From NCBI RefSeq assembly GCF_011745365.1, contig NW_024468910.1:1020068-1084067 (forward strand): DNA of 64,000 bases, in the 5' to 3' direction. Of the stretch, positions 21,520-33,719 are shown piece after piece; position 1 is the stretch's first letter; every line of letters begins with the position of its first letter. Below the pieces are notes generated by a model, which saw only the letters and a list, made by a program, of their open reading frames with translations, was not told the DNA's origin and ran no database searches. A program made the translations under genes and the position numbers. This stretch comes from Cryphonectria parasitica EP155 (Eukaryota > Ascomycota > Sordariomycetes > Diaporthales > Cryphonectriaceae).

Positions 21520-24497
21520 ATGGAGTTGCAGCTTCACGAATCACTTACAGACCTCGATCTAAACTCCATCTTCAAGCAAGACCAGCGCCTCACTCGAAGC
21601 CACAACTCGGCTCTCAAGAAGCAATTGAGACTTCGCATCCATCAAGCAGCTGATAACACTGTACAGTTATTCAGTGAGCGGCTTACTCAGTTGGAAGCAA
21701 CGTCGCCGAGTATAAGTACACCGCGGAAAGTGCTTATAACAGCCAATCCCACGCAGCTGACAATGGCAATCAGATCGTCGCCCTAATCAATGTAGCGCCA
21801 GTCGAGGGCGATGGAGATGCTGCTCAAGCCTGCACTGACTCACTGTACAGCCTGCCTGCTCAAGCAATGGGCCCAGACATGGTGCACAGCCTTTCTGGCA
21901 TCGTTCAGCAGCGCGGCTTCAAAGGCCTCATCAAAATCATCAGCCTTGAGAGTCCGACATTCAGCCTTGCCGCGATCTCCAGCACTATCAAAGCCATACC
22001 ACACGCACCCAAGGGTTGGGCAAGCTTAACTATGGAGTACGGACAGTCATTAATACAGAGCTTCGCAAATCTTTTTCGATTCAATTGCTCAAAATGGAAG
22101 TTTCCCAACCTAATATTACCAGTTGAGATGCCAACAGAAAGCGAAATCCAGAATCATCTCTGCCAACTGGTTCGCTCTCCTCCGACAGAGAAAATCCCTT
22201 ACTATATCGGATCTCCGCTCACTACTCATTTCGATCACCTTCTCCACCCGGGCAAGCTTCGCAACTTAGACCATATGGATAGCATTACTTCGATGTACTA
22301 GCACGTTGGCAATAAAGACTCAGGAATAGCATTTCATTGTGAAGATTCGAGGCTGCGATCATGCAACTTGACGATTCAAGGTTACAAGCTTTGGATTATA
22401 ATTCAAGAAGCCAGCATAACGCTATTCGAAGACTTTATTCAACAATCTTGCACCGATTCTATTACAAAATGCGATCAGTGGATACATCATCAAAGTCTCT
22501 TGGTCGATACTAAAACGCTGAATGCTATGGATATTCAATATCAGTTGTTTTGTGCTGAGCCTAGCGATCTGGTAGTTACAGAGCCGCGGCAATATTATGC
22601 TGTGGTTAATCTAACTACCTGTTTCGCAATATCGATCAACTTTGTGCTTCCAGCCGAGCCAGCTCTAGCGCCGACCAAGACATGCAACGAGTATGGCCTG
22701 TCAAGTCTACGATATCCGACGGTTTCGGCAGTTGTGAGTGACAAGAACGTCCGGAGCACGGAACAAGGCAGAGCGCTCACTGCAAGAAGCGTTCGCACCC
22801 GGAGGATACCAGTGACAGCGATATTGCATGGATATCCCTCCAGCAACGTTCATGCTTCTCAAGCGCCTACAACAGCCTGCACCTCAGCTGAGCCCAGCTC
22901 TGTAAACATCGAAGAGTTAAGCCAAGCTCAAATTTTATTGTCTGGTGATTCCTCGGCCTCCATATCGCATGGTTCACCCCTCTCGATCGTGCCTCCTGCT
23001 GCTTCTCCTGCTCCGTCTTCTGCAGCTGAGTCTGCTGAGTCTGCTGAGTCTGCTGAGTCTGCTGAATCTGCCGAGTCTGCTGAGTCTGCCAAGTCTGCTG
23101 AGTCTGCCGAGTCTGCCGAGTCTGCTGAGTCTGAGTCTGCTCCGTCTCCTTCAATCGAGTCCAGCACTATCGATCTCGAACCGCGTTTTGATACTCCCGA
23201 TAAATTACTACAGGAGCACGGTTTGAAGCGGAAAGCGCCAGATAATCCTCTGGTTGAGCATCAGTCAAGACGAATAAGAGCTCGTTTCGAGAAGATGAGA
23301 AACAAAATACCCACCGAGCTACGCCCAACTCATCAGGCCGTTGAACTAGTCAAAGCAATCAAAGACAACAATACTATCAACAAATTCTGCGAACTAGTCA
23401 ATACGAGGAGAGTGCTTATAGGTTCGCTGCAGCTATTACGCAGCTCCTCGTACAACAAGTTGCAATACAGCAAGGATTCTGAACTTCTCAGCATAGCTAA
23501 GCACCTCGTGCTCATTAGGCATCAGCAAGTCTCTCTAGCCACAACACGGATTCGCCAGTATCTGATAGCTCAACTATGTGCCAGCTTAAGAAAAGATAGC
23601 CATCGATTGAATAGCAGAATAAAGCAGGATGTTTTGAAAATAACCGGACTGAGCACAAATCAATACAACTATAACATCTAGCAAGGCAAGAAGTAGTTGA
23701 GACTTTGCTCTCCGAAATTCGATAGTTTGCTATGCTTTGCCCTTGCATATTGCAAAGAATCAACGAAGAAGCTCGATCTGAGTAACTATAAACTTCAGGT
23801 ATTTCATCACCTACTGCAGAACAACGAATACATAACTTCATTATGCTCAGTCAGCAAGGCGTTCCAAGAAAGCCTTGGAGGTTATGATATCCACTTCAAA
23901 TGAGAAACTCCAAGATTGCACTCTGTCAAAGATTTGCCAGAAACTGAGAAGCTATCCTACTTACAGCCATTCGAATCTCTACGCATAAATACTTTCCACC
24001 CAGAAGACTTCCCGGGATCAGCACAAGATCCAACTCTTTTATCAGATATCGGGGCGCAGTGCAATTTCTGTAACGAATCAGCATGCTATTGCTTCGAGAC
24101 ATTGCCAAGCCAGAATATCAGGATCAAAAGATGTGCTGGGAAGGGGCTCGGCCTTCAGGCAGTCTCAGATCAATGCAATACTGTTGCTTTCCACAGCGAT
24201 TCTCTCCTAAGCTTTCTTACTAGCAAGCTTATGCCTCAGGGAACATGCAATCACGATATAGCTGCTGATATAACTGACTGTTAGATCGATTGCTCGAAAG
24301 CAAGCAGTTGCTTTCAACTTTTGAATCATACATGCGCTGAACATGCAGTTGCTAGCCTGAAGATAAAGAGAATATCTAGTCGAAAGATATTAGCTATTGA
24401 AGCACTTCGGAATATTCAAAGTGGTACAGAGATCACAATTAACTACAGTTTGAAAGCACATTATTTGAACTGCAATTTATATAAGCAGATAACTTGA
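21520..24497 (+). pseudogene. JmjC + SET domain gene in one reading frame, RIP-inactivated
   Basis: ATG at 21,520 (MELQLHESLTDLDL). A single frameshift near 21,690 moves into a frame that stays protein-like to 24,497, about 990 codons in all. The JmjC part reads HVGNKDSGIAFHCEDSRLRS (iron-binding H-x-E), GYKLWIIIQ and EPSDLVVTEPRQYYAVVN. The second iron His of YHxVVN is Tyr here, a CAT->TAT transition. A run of Ala-Glu-Ser repeats (23,024-23,136) and a basic region follow. The SET part reads IRIKRCAGKGLGLQAV, FQLLNHTCAEHAVA and NIQSGTEITINYS. In-frame stops at 22,299, 23,679, 23,694, 23,901 and 24,282 are each one C->T from CAG or CGA. The alternative is two adjacent genes ending and starting near 23.69 kb. 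Both domains would act on histone or protein lysines. Confidence 0.7.
23024..23136 (+). repeat. 9-bp tandem repeat encoding (Ala-Glu-Ser)n
   Basis: About a dozen copies of GCTGAGTCT and close variants (GCCGAGTCT, GCCAAGTCT), kept in frame as AES units between the JmjC and SET parts of the pseudogene. Confidence 0.95.
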
Positions 24498-24981
24498 ATA
24501 CATCTTGCAAACTCTATTGCTGCAATAATCAATTGCTGGCTATATTTAAATATTGATAAGCTGAGATCTGAAGAGAAGACAGGATAGAACTGCTTAGCTT
24601 GAGAATAGATTCTATTATTCTAGATTGAGAATTGAGTTAAGTAGATGCTAATCCGAGAATACTAGCTGATACTTAGTCTATAAGCTTGTAATGAAATCCT
24701 CTTTCATCACCATATATACTCAGCGAAGTTAGTTTATCTATAGCGTGCTTTACGAACGAGAGGAACAGCTCCTTGTTCTAATATCCATTCTTTATTGCTT
24801 GCACTTATTATAATAGCACGTTCTTAAGCATAACTATACTCGATATTTACAAGAATTATTAATATTCAGCAGTTATTAAGAGATAAGCAGATAATTAGAG
24901 TTGATAGAAACTATTATAAAGGGTTTAAGTTTACTGATTCGGGTAATAGAAGAATAAAGCGATACAATAATAAACAGCATA
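24498..24981. other. AT-rich interval, nothing recognised
   Basis: No frame longer than a few dozen codons and no similarity to other repeats in the window that I can see. Confidence 0.5.
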
Positions 24982-25345
24982 TTATGCATACTGCTTGCGT
25001 TTCCACTCAGTCTGCGAAACCAGAGCTTCTTCAGCAGCAATAGATGTGATATCACTATTCAACTCATCCAAATAGTAACCAGCAATCATATCCACTTTGA
25101 TAACCGAATCACGTCCGCATCTGGCCCCTTCCCATATGGAACCAATACTGAAATATGCAGGAATCTCATCTGAGCTTCAGATTTCGCTCTCTTCTACAGA
25201 ATTATGAATAAATCCTAACAAGAGCAACTCATTTAAGATCTTCAGAATGAACATAGCATAGCAATCACCTTATATAGTATGAATATCAGCAAGCTTAATG
25301 TAGACTTAGCGAATATACATTCTGAAGCGGAAGCAACCTTGGGAG
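24982..25345 (-). pseudogene. C-terminal part of a hypothetical gene, RIP-inactivated
   Basis: One minus-strand frame reads FRFRMYIR, VYIKLADIHTI, GDCYAMFILKILNELLLLGF, IHNSVEESEI, then SSDEIPAYFSIGSIWEGARC, VIKVDMIAGYYLDELNSD and a terminal SQTEWKRKQYA with a stop at 24,982. Three internal stops are compatible with C->T changes. The family is unknown. The 5' part would lie toward the element at 25,518 and may have been disrupted by it. Confidence 0.4.
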
Positions 25346-25517
25346 TATAACGGTGTGCATATGGTTCCTAACGATTCTAATTAAAATTCGAGGCTTGGTC
25401 TTGGGTCAGGAGAATATATTTACGTGGTAAAAGTGATTTCTCATCAACTTCTAGTTGGCCGATTGCAGGAAGCGCGATTGATGCAGGGTGGGCACGATCA
25501 AACGGCAAGATATAAGG

Positions 25518-25970
25518 TGTAATGAGCACTGCAGCAATCCGAAGATTCCTAAGTACACGAAGGGGTTTATGCTAACAAGAGCGGTGTCAAAGTGTCAAGT
25601 CCTTGAATACGGAACCGTACAAGTCCTAATAAGCGATGCAAGTGTTCACTGCCTTTGGGGCTACTCAGTGTATGAAACTGAATACTTAGATTGACAACTG
25701 AAGAGCTATGTACTGAATCTATCTAATGGTAATGAACGTGTTCTTATATATCCAGCTCTTTAGTATGGATATGTTGGATAGCAACATATCCAAGTTATCC
25801 TGCTAGCTCTGAATAGCACATATCCGAAGCTATCCTTCCTGATTGGCCGTGCCCATAACCCTAACCCTGGATTATGTAATCAATGCTTTGTCAGGATGTT
25901 GAGTTCTTGACGCCTGGTCCCTGTTACCCGTGATCTGTTCTGTGATCTGCATGTTGGATGGGTCATAACA
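25518..25970 (-). repeat. 3' LTR, family A (453 bp)
   Basis: TGTAATGAGC...GGGTCATAACA on the plus strand. It pairs with 32,522-32,974. Confidence 0.95.
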
Positions 25971-25983
25971 TCATCTCCCTCCT
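25971..25983 (-). promoter_or_regulatory. Polypurine tract, family A element
   Basis: On the minus strand AGGAGGGAGATGA lies directly against the 3' LTR, the expected position of the plus-strand primer. The same sequence is present in family B at 52,978-52,990. Its complement forms the pyrimidine-rich leader of the antisense gene. Confidence 0.7.
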
Positions 25984-26062
25984 ATCAGTCGTTGTTCCCA
26001 ACGATCTTTTGTAAGTATTCTAGCAAGTCCTCCGTATACGTGATCTTGCCTTCCTAATTGAG

Positions 26063-26674
26063 ATATCGAACAGAATCAACAAATCCCGCTCTCGTGCCGA
26101 GAAGACTAAACAAAAGGATTCTCTTCTTTCCTTGGTTCTTCAAAACGCCATTACCATGCCTTCTTGTTCCTTCTGCGAGGGTCGTAGTATTCAGTCTTGT
26201 CAAGTCTCCGTTGAGAATTCCTCTTGCTGCGCTGAATGTGTTCGCCTGGGTCGCTCTCGGTGCGATGTTCAAGGGTTGAGCGCAGCGGAAATTCGTCGGA
26301 TAGGCGTTCAGCACCAACGCCTGGAGAACTAACTCGAGAGTGCTGAGGAGCGGCTGCGCGATGCTGCTGCGGAGGTAGGATGTTTGCGGAAGCAGAAGCG
26401 TTTATGGTTTGAGAGGATGATGAAAGCTATTCGTCGAGGCTTTTCCAGTGTGGAGGAGTTGGAACGTGAGGAGGCTGAGGAGGAGCGAGCTCGCATTGCT
26501 GCTGGGGTTCGTTCTATGGTTGCAGAGGAATCTGCTGTGGTTGCTGGAGATCCTTCTTTTGAGAGTTTTGACTGGAATTCCGTGGACGTGGGGAATGCAG
26601 TGGTGGATTAGTCTGGGTTTTTGGATGAGATGGTGAGCTCTGGGCTCCTCTCCGGGCCGGAGCGGTTGTCTTAG
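26063..26674 (+). pseudogene. Antisense accessory gene: Zn2Cys6-like cluster + coiled coil (family A copy)
   Basis: Homologue of the intact gene at 53,071-53,673, same length class (204 codons) and position. It retains the cluster (MPSCSFCEGRSIQSC, then CAECVRLGRSRCDV), with C-x2-C-x7-C spacing twice, and a charged helical region (RKQKRLWFERMMKAIRRGFS, VEELEREEAEEERARI). Decay: the upstream start is ATA, TAA interrupts after QRLEN, and TAG follows NAVVD. The internal ATG at 26,155 (MPSCSFC) survives and is conserved in all copies. The protein would probably bind Zn and dimerise. No function is known to me. Confidence 0.75.
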
Positions 26675-29600
26675 GTGCTGGCCTTCCTTTTCCAATATTC
26701 AGCTACCTTTTCCTGAGCGTTTTCAACGTTCTCCCGTGGTTTCCATGAATTTTCACTTGCTAGGTAACCTTTCCACTTGATGAGATATTCCCTTGTGTTG
26801 TCTGTATCTCTGTGCTTGAGGATCTTCTCTATCTTATATTCTGGTTCGTTATTTTCTACTTCTGCTGTATTGTCTGCTGGTGTTTCCTGTACTGCTGGTT
26901 CCAGTAGTGAGATGTGGAAAACCGGATGTATCCTCATCCCATGAGATAATGCTAATTCGTAGTTAACTGAGGAGATCTGTTATAAGATTTTGAATGGTTC
27001 TAACTTCTTGTAATCGAGTTTGTTGCTAGATCTGATTGTTTTGATATTTTTCCGAAGTAGGTAAACCTTATCTCCTTCCTATAGGATTGATCTCTCAATC
27101 CTTTTGGAGTTTGTATACTGCATCATTCGTTCTTGGACGAATTGTAACTCTGATCGGAGTTCTTCCTGAACTTTCTTGATCTTCTTAACCCTTTTGTCTG
27201 CAGCTTCTGCATCTGCTCCTAGCAGTACTTCATAATAAGCTGTTGGATTGTATCCATAGAATACGAAGAATAGCGATTTCTTCGTTGTGCTCGTATCTGC
27301 GCTATTATAAGCAAACTATGCGAAAGGCAACAGATTAACTCAGTTATTCTATTCCTGATTGATATAGTATTATAGATACTATTCAACAACTTGATTCATT
27401 CTTTCTGTTTATTTATCTGTTTATAGATAAAATGCTGTAAACATTCTGTAATATGTTTCGAGCTATTTCATAAGTAAAGTCCAAAATTTTGAGTTGAACT
27501 TTCTATTTCTGTTGGAGATCACTTTCTCTAGCGTGCTGTAGTTAGCAATAATTGTTCTGAGAAATGCATATGCAAGTTCCTCTGCTATACTGCTTTTCTT
27601 GTAGAGAAGAAAGTAAGCATACTTGCTCAGTCTGCAAACCACTACTAGAATGCTATTATATTGCATCTTAGTTAAGGGTTCTTATAAGAGAGATAGCTTG
27701 ATAATAAAGTCTAGACTAATGGATTGCCAAACAGTCGTAGGTACTGATAAGGAGTGCAGTAGTCTATAAGGCTTGTATCTTTCTGCCTTATTCTTTTTGC
27801 AGCTGTTGCACTGTTGTAGAATGCTTTCAATCCTTTTCCTAAGGCCTGGTGGATTCCAGTATCTCTTGATACATTCATAGGTTGCTCTAACTCCCTGATG
27901 CCCGTATGCTGGTGCACTATATATATTCTTGATATAGTTATCTTGTTCGTTCAGAGTCATTGATTCTGGATCCCTTTCCGAGGATCCTATCCTGAGAGCA
28001 GCATTCAGTTCTCTATATGCATTAACAAGATTTCCTGACTCGTCTTGGGCGAAGATGTTCTATATATCCGAAGAATCTGCATCTCGATGATCTGATCTTC
28101 TGCTGAAAGCGTCTGCTCGTTCGTTCTCCGAGCCTTTGCAGTGCACAATCTTGAAATCGAACTGTAAGAGGAATTCTGCCCATCTGACTTATTGCTTATT
28201 CAAAACCTTGGTCATCATGAACGTAGTCAGATTCTTGTAATCCGAGTGAATTATGATCGGGTGTTGTGTGCTAATAAAGTAGTATTGCTACTCCTCGAAG
28301 GCCTTCACTATTGCTATGAGTTCCTGATTGGAGATTCCGTAGTTGATTTCCGAGCTGTTCAGTTTTTTCGAAAAGTTGCTCACAATTCTTAGACGTTCTT
28401 GGTTATCTCGCTGGCTAAGTTGTTCTCTGAGTGCATATCCTGATGTATCAGTCTCAACTTCAAAGGGTTTGTAGGGGTCTGCTTTATACAGAACTAGCTC
28501 TGAGGTGATGTGCTTGATAATCTTATCAAAGGCTTCTTGTGCTTTGGAGATCCATTCGAAGGGTTGATCCCTTTTGGTAAGATTCATAAGGGGATATGCG
28601 ATCCGGCTGTAGTTCTTAATGAACTGCCTGTAGAAGTTAACATATCCGAGAAAAGACCTAACATCTCTAACATTTTTGGGAATTAGCTAGTTCCTAACAG
28701 CTTCTACCTTATTCTTCTGTAGCTTAATGCATCCTGGCTCAATTGTGAATCCGAGATAGTCAACTTTTTGCATATAAAAGTAACTCTTCGCTGGTTCTAT
28801 AAGAAGTTTTGCATCCTGAAGCATCTGCAATACTATTTCCACATGTTTTTTGTATTCTTCCAATGTTCAAGAGTAAATAAGGATATCATCGAGGTAGGCA
28901 ATGATGAACTGATCCAGGTGCTCGCGTAGAACGTGATTGATCATTTCCTGGAACGAAGCTGGGGCATTCGTTAGACTAAAGAGCATAACCAAATATTCGT
29001 AGTATTCATAGCGCATTCTGAAAGCAGTTTTCCATTCTTCTTCTTCCTTTACTCTAATCAGATTATAAGCTCCTTTTAGATTCAGAACTGTGAACTACTG
29101 TGCTCCTTGCAATCTATCTTGTAGTTCCTTAATAAGTAGCAATGAATATCGGTTTTTGATTGTGATATCATTGAGTTGCTTATAGTCAATGCATAGCCTA
29201 AGCTTGCTGTTTTTTTTGGGTACAAACAGGATGGGGTATCCTGCTAGTGATTGCAATGATTGTATATATTCTTTCTTAAGATTCTCGTCAAGATACTTCC
29301 GAAGTGTTTCTAGCTGTATCTTATCTAGTCCGTAGATAGGGAAGAATTTGGGCTGTTTCCCTTCTTGTAGCAGGATCTTGTAGTTATATGAGCTGTATTC
29401 TAGTAATCCTGTTTCCAATCCTTCCTGGAATAGTTTCTTGAACTTGTAATATTCTCGTAGTATGTTCGCGAGGGTAGGTTCTGGTCCTTGTGCTGTTTCT
29501 GCTATCTGGAGGAACAGTAGATACTGTTAAGCGTGCTTCTTTTCTGATGGCGTTTTCGAGGGCTTTGAGCGTTCGCTCCGAGCCGGACCGAGCGCTCGAG

Positions 29601-30450
29601 GGCTTGGTTTCGAGGTTTTTCCCGTGTGGTTCCACAATCCACATTCTGAAGCTTTTCTTTATTGCTCCAGGGCGAACCGATTTGCTGAGAGTCTTGCTTC
29701 CGTTGTTTTGCTAACCTGTTAGCGCCCTAGCACTGTTTGGGTTCGCCTATCACTAGATCCTTCTCCTTGAACTGCTAGCCCTGCTGACTTGGAGGTATGT
29801 AGGAAGTCGTATGAAGCCTCTTTTCCTGAGTATTCTTCAACCACTGGCTTCGATCCTGCATTGTTGATTGTAACTATCTCTCTGAGTACAGCTTGTTCTC
29901 ATGAGATCTAGCCAGTAGTCCAATCGATTCGAGGATTATGCTCCTTAAGCTATGGAAGCCCTATAATCAGCTCATGCTATGCTGTATTCATAATATCAAA
30001 AGAAGCTCTGGTTGCGCATCCTTGAATCAAGACAGATAGATGATTAGTTTCCTTATCGATTACTCCTTGGTTATATGCAACAGATTGTTCTTCCACAGTG
30101 CTGAGAGTATATAAGCATCTCTTCCATCTTCATTGTAATTATGCTTGATTGATAATATATAGGGATATAAAGTTTTCCTGAGCGCTATTATCCAATAGTA
30201 CGCTGTATTTGTATTCTTGAATATATATGTTGAACTTGATATAAGCGTAATCTGTTCTAGAAGCTTCATATAGAGATTGTTCTGGTCTGATCATCTGTAG
30301 TCCCTTTACAGGCAATTCTATTCTTTTGGGTTCGTTGAGGATTGCTTGTTCTTCTAAGCCTGCTTCGCTGCTTCTTGAGCAAGCTTCTTAGCTTGCTTTT
30401 GCCCGTATTATCATTATTCCTGATCTTTCTTCTATTAATGCTAGTTGCAA
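26671..30450 (-). pseudogene. pol relic (PR-RT-RH-IN-chromodomain), family A
   Basis: Open pieces in order on the minus strand. The RT start is at 29,095-29,418 (FFPIYGLDKIQLETL, LAGYPILFVPKKNSKLRLCI). RNase H is at 28,288-28,587 (LYKADPYKPFEVETDTSGYA). The integrase zinc module and core are at 27,463-27,960 (YGHQGVRATYECI, CNSCKKNK, then VVVCRLSKYAYFL). The chromodomain is at 26,671-26,937 (EVENNEPEYKIEKILKHRD, EYLIKWKGYLASENSW). These are separated by many transition-type stops, so the element is not autonomous. Confidence 0.88.
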
Positions 30451-31118
30451 ATCTTATCATTAATATAAATTGTACAGAGTATTATTTCATACTGCTACCA
30501 TTTTATTTTCTTATTTATACATTGCATAGAGCAGTTGTCTAATAATCCAATGTATGCATTGTAATGCTATCTATTGAAAACCTTTCTGAAGCGAAATTTC
30601 TGTTCTTCAATAGCCTGAAGGATTTATTCTAGTTCTCTGATAGAGAACTATTCGTGTTGCATCTTGTTTAAGAAATGCATTCTGCAGCTATAATAGATGC
30701 AGGAGATCCAAGCCAATTCGTAGTATAGATTATGAAGTGGGCTAATCCGAGGGTCCTCATTCTCTCGCATCTTAATGTTCTGTAAGGGGATGCAGGTGAA
30801 GAGCTTCTCTAGTTCTATTCCATAGATAAGATATTCAATCCATATTATTTCCTTATTCCATTCAATACCAAAGGGAAACCTTTCTGCAGGTTTCTTGGGT
30901 TCATTGTTCACAGGAGACTCCGGTGAATCGTTAGATTGTTCGTTCTAGCTTGATTTTTCCGTTGCCTGAGAAGCGTTTTCAGTATCATTTAGATACTTAT
31001 ACCAATAATCAAGAGGGTACTATCCTTTATTCATTTCTCTGGTTATGATGTCTGGTGCAGGTGATGAGGAATAGCGAAGAGCACCGTTATTAAGCTCTTC
31101 CTCCAGCGCCTGAATACT

Positions 31119-32462
31119 TCATTCAGTGACATCGGAGCAGTCCGAGTTGTTGCTGCTCGTAGTTGTGCTGGGCGTATACCCTCGCCCTGCTGTCGCTATC
31201 TGCCTGTGGCGCCTAGGTTTCTGAGGGAACCATTCTGAACCTTTCTTACTCAAGAGGTGTATTAAGCAGTTATCATCGTAGCAGAATGTCCAGCTGAGAC
31301 TTCCGTAATCAACAGAGTCCGATACTTGCTCCGAGGGAGTGTTTTTGCTCAGTTGATTGGGTTCCTGTTGTTGAGCAATATTCATCTGGCGTTCTTTCTG
31401 AACTGGTTGCTATTTGTTCTTCCGGGGTTGATGGCAGTTGCATGCGATGTGTTCTTGTTTGTTGCAATTGTAGCAAGTAATGCTATTCCTCTTGCTATAC
31501 TGCCTGTTGGCTGCATTGAGTTCCATGGGATTAGCGTGCGTGGTGCTGCTCTGGGCTGTACTGCTATATCAACCGCTATTCTTATTTTGGAGTTTCTTGC
31601 TTATGTTAGCTGGAAATCTCTAAATCTGGCTTTCTCCCTTCTTGAACTTCTCCATCCGTCGTTTATACAGACAGTTATCGATGCGGATAGCTTGATTGAA
31701 GAACATCGCGAAGTTCTCTGGCTAATTCTGCTTAGAGATCTCGTTCTTAACATTGTTCTTGAGTTCCTTGTAATAGTGCTCTATGAGATTCTTATCTTCC
31801 TATAGGAGTTTTGCTGAGAGCTGTTTGAATCTAACCGTATAAGCAGAAGCTGACTTAGTCTGCTTGAGATCCATAAGCTGCTGAGCTGTAATGCGTTCTT
31901 CGTTGAGATTATCAAAGGTTTCTTTGAGAGCTTTCTCGAAGCTCTTAAAGGAATCGAACATGTTCTTAGTACCCTGGGTATGTGCGCTGAGGTTGTTCTG
32001 ATGCTCCAAGTGGTTGCGTAGAGAAGGCTTGTACTAAATGAGAGCATTCTTTTCGAGGCGAGTTCCCGCAAGGATGATCTTTTTAGATTCCATAGTGAAC
32101 TGGGTTGCATGATACAAAAAGTACGCCCTGCAGTGGGTAAGGAACTCATGTAGCGTCTTCTGGTTGCTGTTGTATATGGCGGGCTTGTCCATCTTGTATG
32201 CTTTTCCAGCACCACTGGTGGCTGTGGAGGTGGACTGCGTCTGCTGAGCCTGTTGGGCTAGCTGGGCCTGCTGAGCTTGTTGGGCTAGCTGGGCCTGCTG
32301 AGCCTGTTGAGCTAGCTGGGCCTGCTGGTTGGCGATGGTGGCGCTCTGGGCCTGCTGTTGTTTGTGTAGGTTCTGGATACGCTGGGTAAGCTGGTACATC
32401 TGGTTGACCAGTTCTTCCTGAGTGGAAGCGTGCGAGAACGAAGGGATTCCTGGAGGAGCTAT
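31119..32462 (-). pseudogene. gag relic, family A
   Basis: A Gag of about 448 codons broken by stops, with its start at 32,462 mutated to ATA. It contains a glutamine/alanine-rich array (QAQLAQQAQQAQLAQQ; 32,226-32,340), the capsid core (FLTHCRAYFLYHATQF; QQLMDLKQTKSASAYTVRF) and a zinc knuckle CYNCNKQEHIACNC (CX2CX4HX4C). The last 88 codons (31,119-31,385) end SDVTE. Family B has a glutamate-rich, not glutamine-rich, segment at this place. Confidence 0.88.
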
Positions 32463-32521
32463 CGTGTTCCGTATTGCTCAAGGGGTAACACTGAACCGTT
32501 CTTGAACAAGAGTTGTCAAAA

Positions 32522-32974
32522 TGTAATGAGCACTGCAGCAATCCGAAGATTCCTAAGTACACGAAGGGATTTATGCTAACAAGAGCGGTATCAAAGTGTC
32601 AAGTCCTTGAATACGGAACCGTACAAGTCCTAATAAGCAATGCAAGTGTTCACTGCCTTTGGGGCTACTCAGTGTATGAAACTGAATACTTAGATTGACA
32701 ACTGAAGAGCTATGTACTGAATCTATCTAATGGTAATAAACGTGTTCTTATATATCCAGCTCTTTAGTATGGATATGTTGGATAGCAACATATCCAAGTT
32801 ATCCTGCTAGCTCTGGATAGCACATATCCGAAGCTATCCTTCCTGATTGGCCGTGCCCATAACCCTAACCCTGGGTTATGTAATCAATGCTTTGTCAGGA
32901 TGTTGAGTCCTTGACGCCTGGTCCCTGTTACCCGTGACCTGTTCTGTGACCTGCATGTTGGATGAGTCATAACA
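32522..32974 (-). repeat. 5' LTR, family A (453 bp)
   Basis: TGTAATGAGC...GAGTCATAACA. It contains a TATATAAG box (minus strand) inside the AACTGAAGAGCT/AGCTCTTTAGT inverted repeat. Confidence 0.95.
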
Positions 32975-33700
32975 TAAGGGGAGGAGGGCTTGTCCTCGAT
33001 TGAGGTGACTATATTGTTAAGAGCACTTATTTGTATTTTATATGTAATAGATATAAGACTATAATGCTGGAACTGAGACTTGAATGATGATGTTAAATGG
33101 ATTTGAGAGATGGAAGTAAGATCGATATATAGTTTGAGAGAATAGATCGGCGGGCTAGACCGGAACAGCAACCAGGTTTATTTATAAACAGAGAGCTAAC
33201 AACCCCTGTTTATTTCTGCTAATAGAGCTTGAAATACTTCTTAAAAAAAGAATTTATTTTAAGGAAAGTGCATTAATTCGAAAACTAAGTTCTTGAAATC
33301 AGAGACTGTAAACTTGTATGTAATCTATTATACCTTGCTAACGAGAAGAGGATTACATTATAACTATCTTGGAGAAGTAAGAGCTGAAATAAGTTCCTCC
33401 ATTCCCATTTTCTTTTCTTTTTCTTCCTTTTCCCCTATCGCAGTAAGTATGTTTGTACAAATACTTAAATTGTAACCTTACGCATTCCTTATTTTAAGTG
33501 AAGCTGAATCTTCGAGCCTATATTTCTTAAAGACAGAGAAAATACTTACTAAATTATAATACTCTTTTTCCAATCTCTACCTTTCAATACTATCACTAAT
33601 AACTTCTACAAACCAGCATCGAGAGTAAGGCTTACAGATTCAAATCGAATCCTATAAGATAGCTAACTTTTTACAGTTTAACACTATTCTATAAGCCATA
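32975..33700. other. Interval without a supportable gene
   Basis: Mixed-composition DNA after the TAAGG duplication. A 95-codon minus frame (32,884-33,171) runs out of the LTR and has no motif, so I reject it as a gene. Confidence 0.5.
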
Positions 33701-33719
33701 AACTGTCACATATTATAAA

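Larger units (their letters stand above)
25518..32974 (-). mobile_element. Ty3/gypsy chromovirus, family A, moderately RIP-mutated
   Basis: 7.46-kb element with two 453-bp LTRs and a perfect 5-bp target duplication, TAAGG (25,513-25,517 and 32,975-32,979). The two LTRs differ at 10 positions, all transitions. Gag is at the right, pol in the middle, chromodomain at the left, and the antisense accessory gene lies between pol and the 3' LTR. The gag start codon is ATA (32,462), and the expected ATG of the accessory gene is also ATA (26,063), so both were lost by G->A changes. Confidence 0.95.

Noticed and set aside
22867..23226. Gln/Thr-, Asp/Ser- and Leu-rich frames across the 9-bp repeat
   Set aside because: Simple-sequence shadows of the in-frame Ala-Glu-Ser repeat on the other strand or in other frames.
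25853..25878. True telomere or interstitial telomere from chromosome fusion
   Set aside because: CCCTAACCC occurs at the same internal position in every LTR copy, so it is part of the LTR, not a chromosome end.
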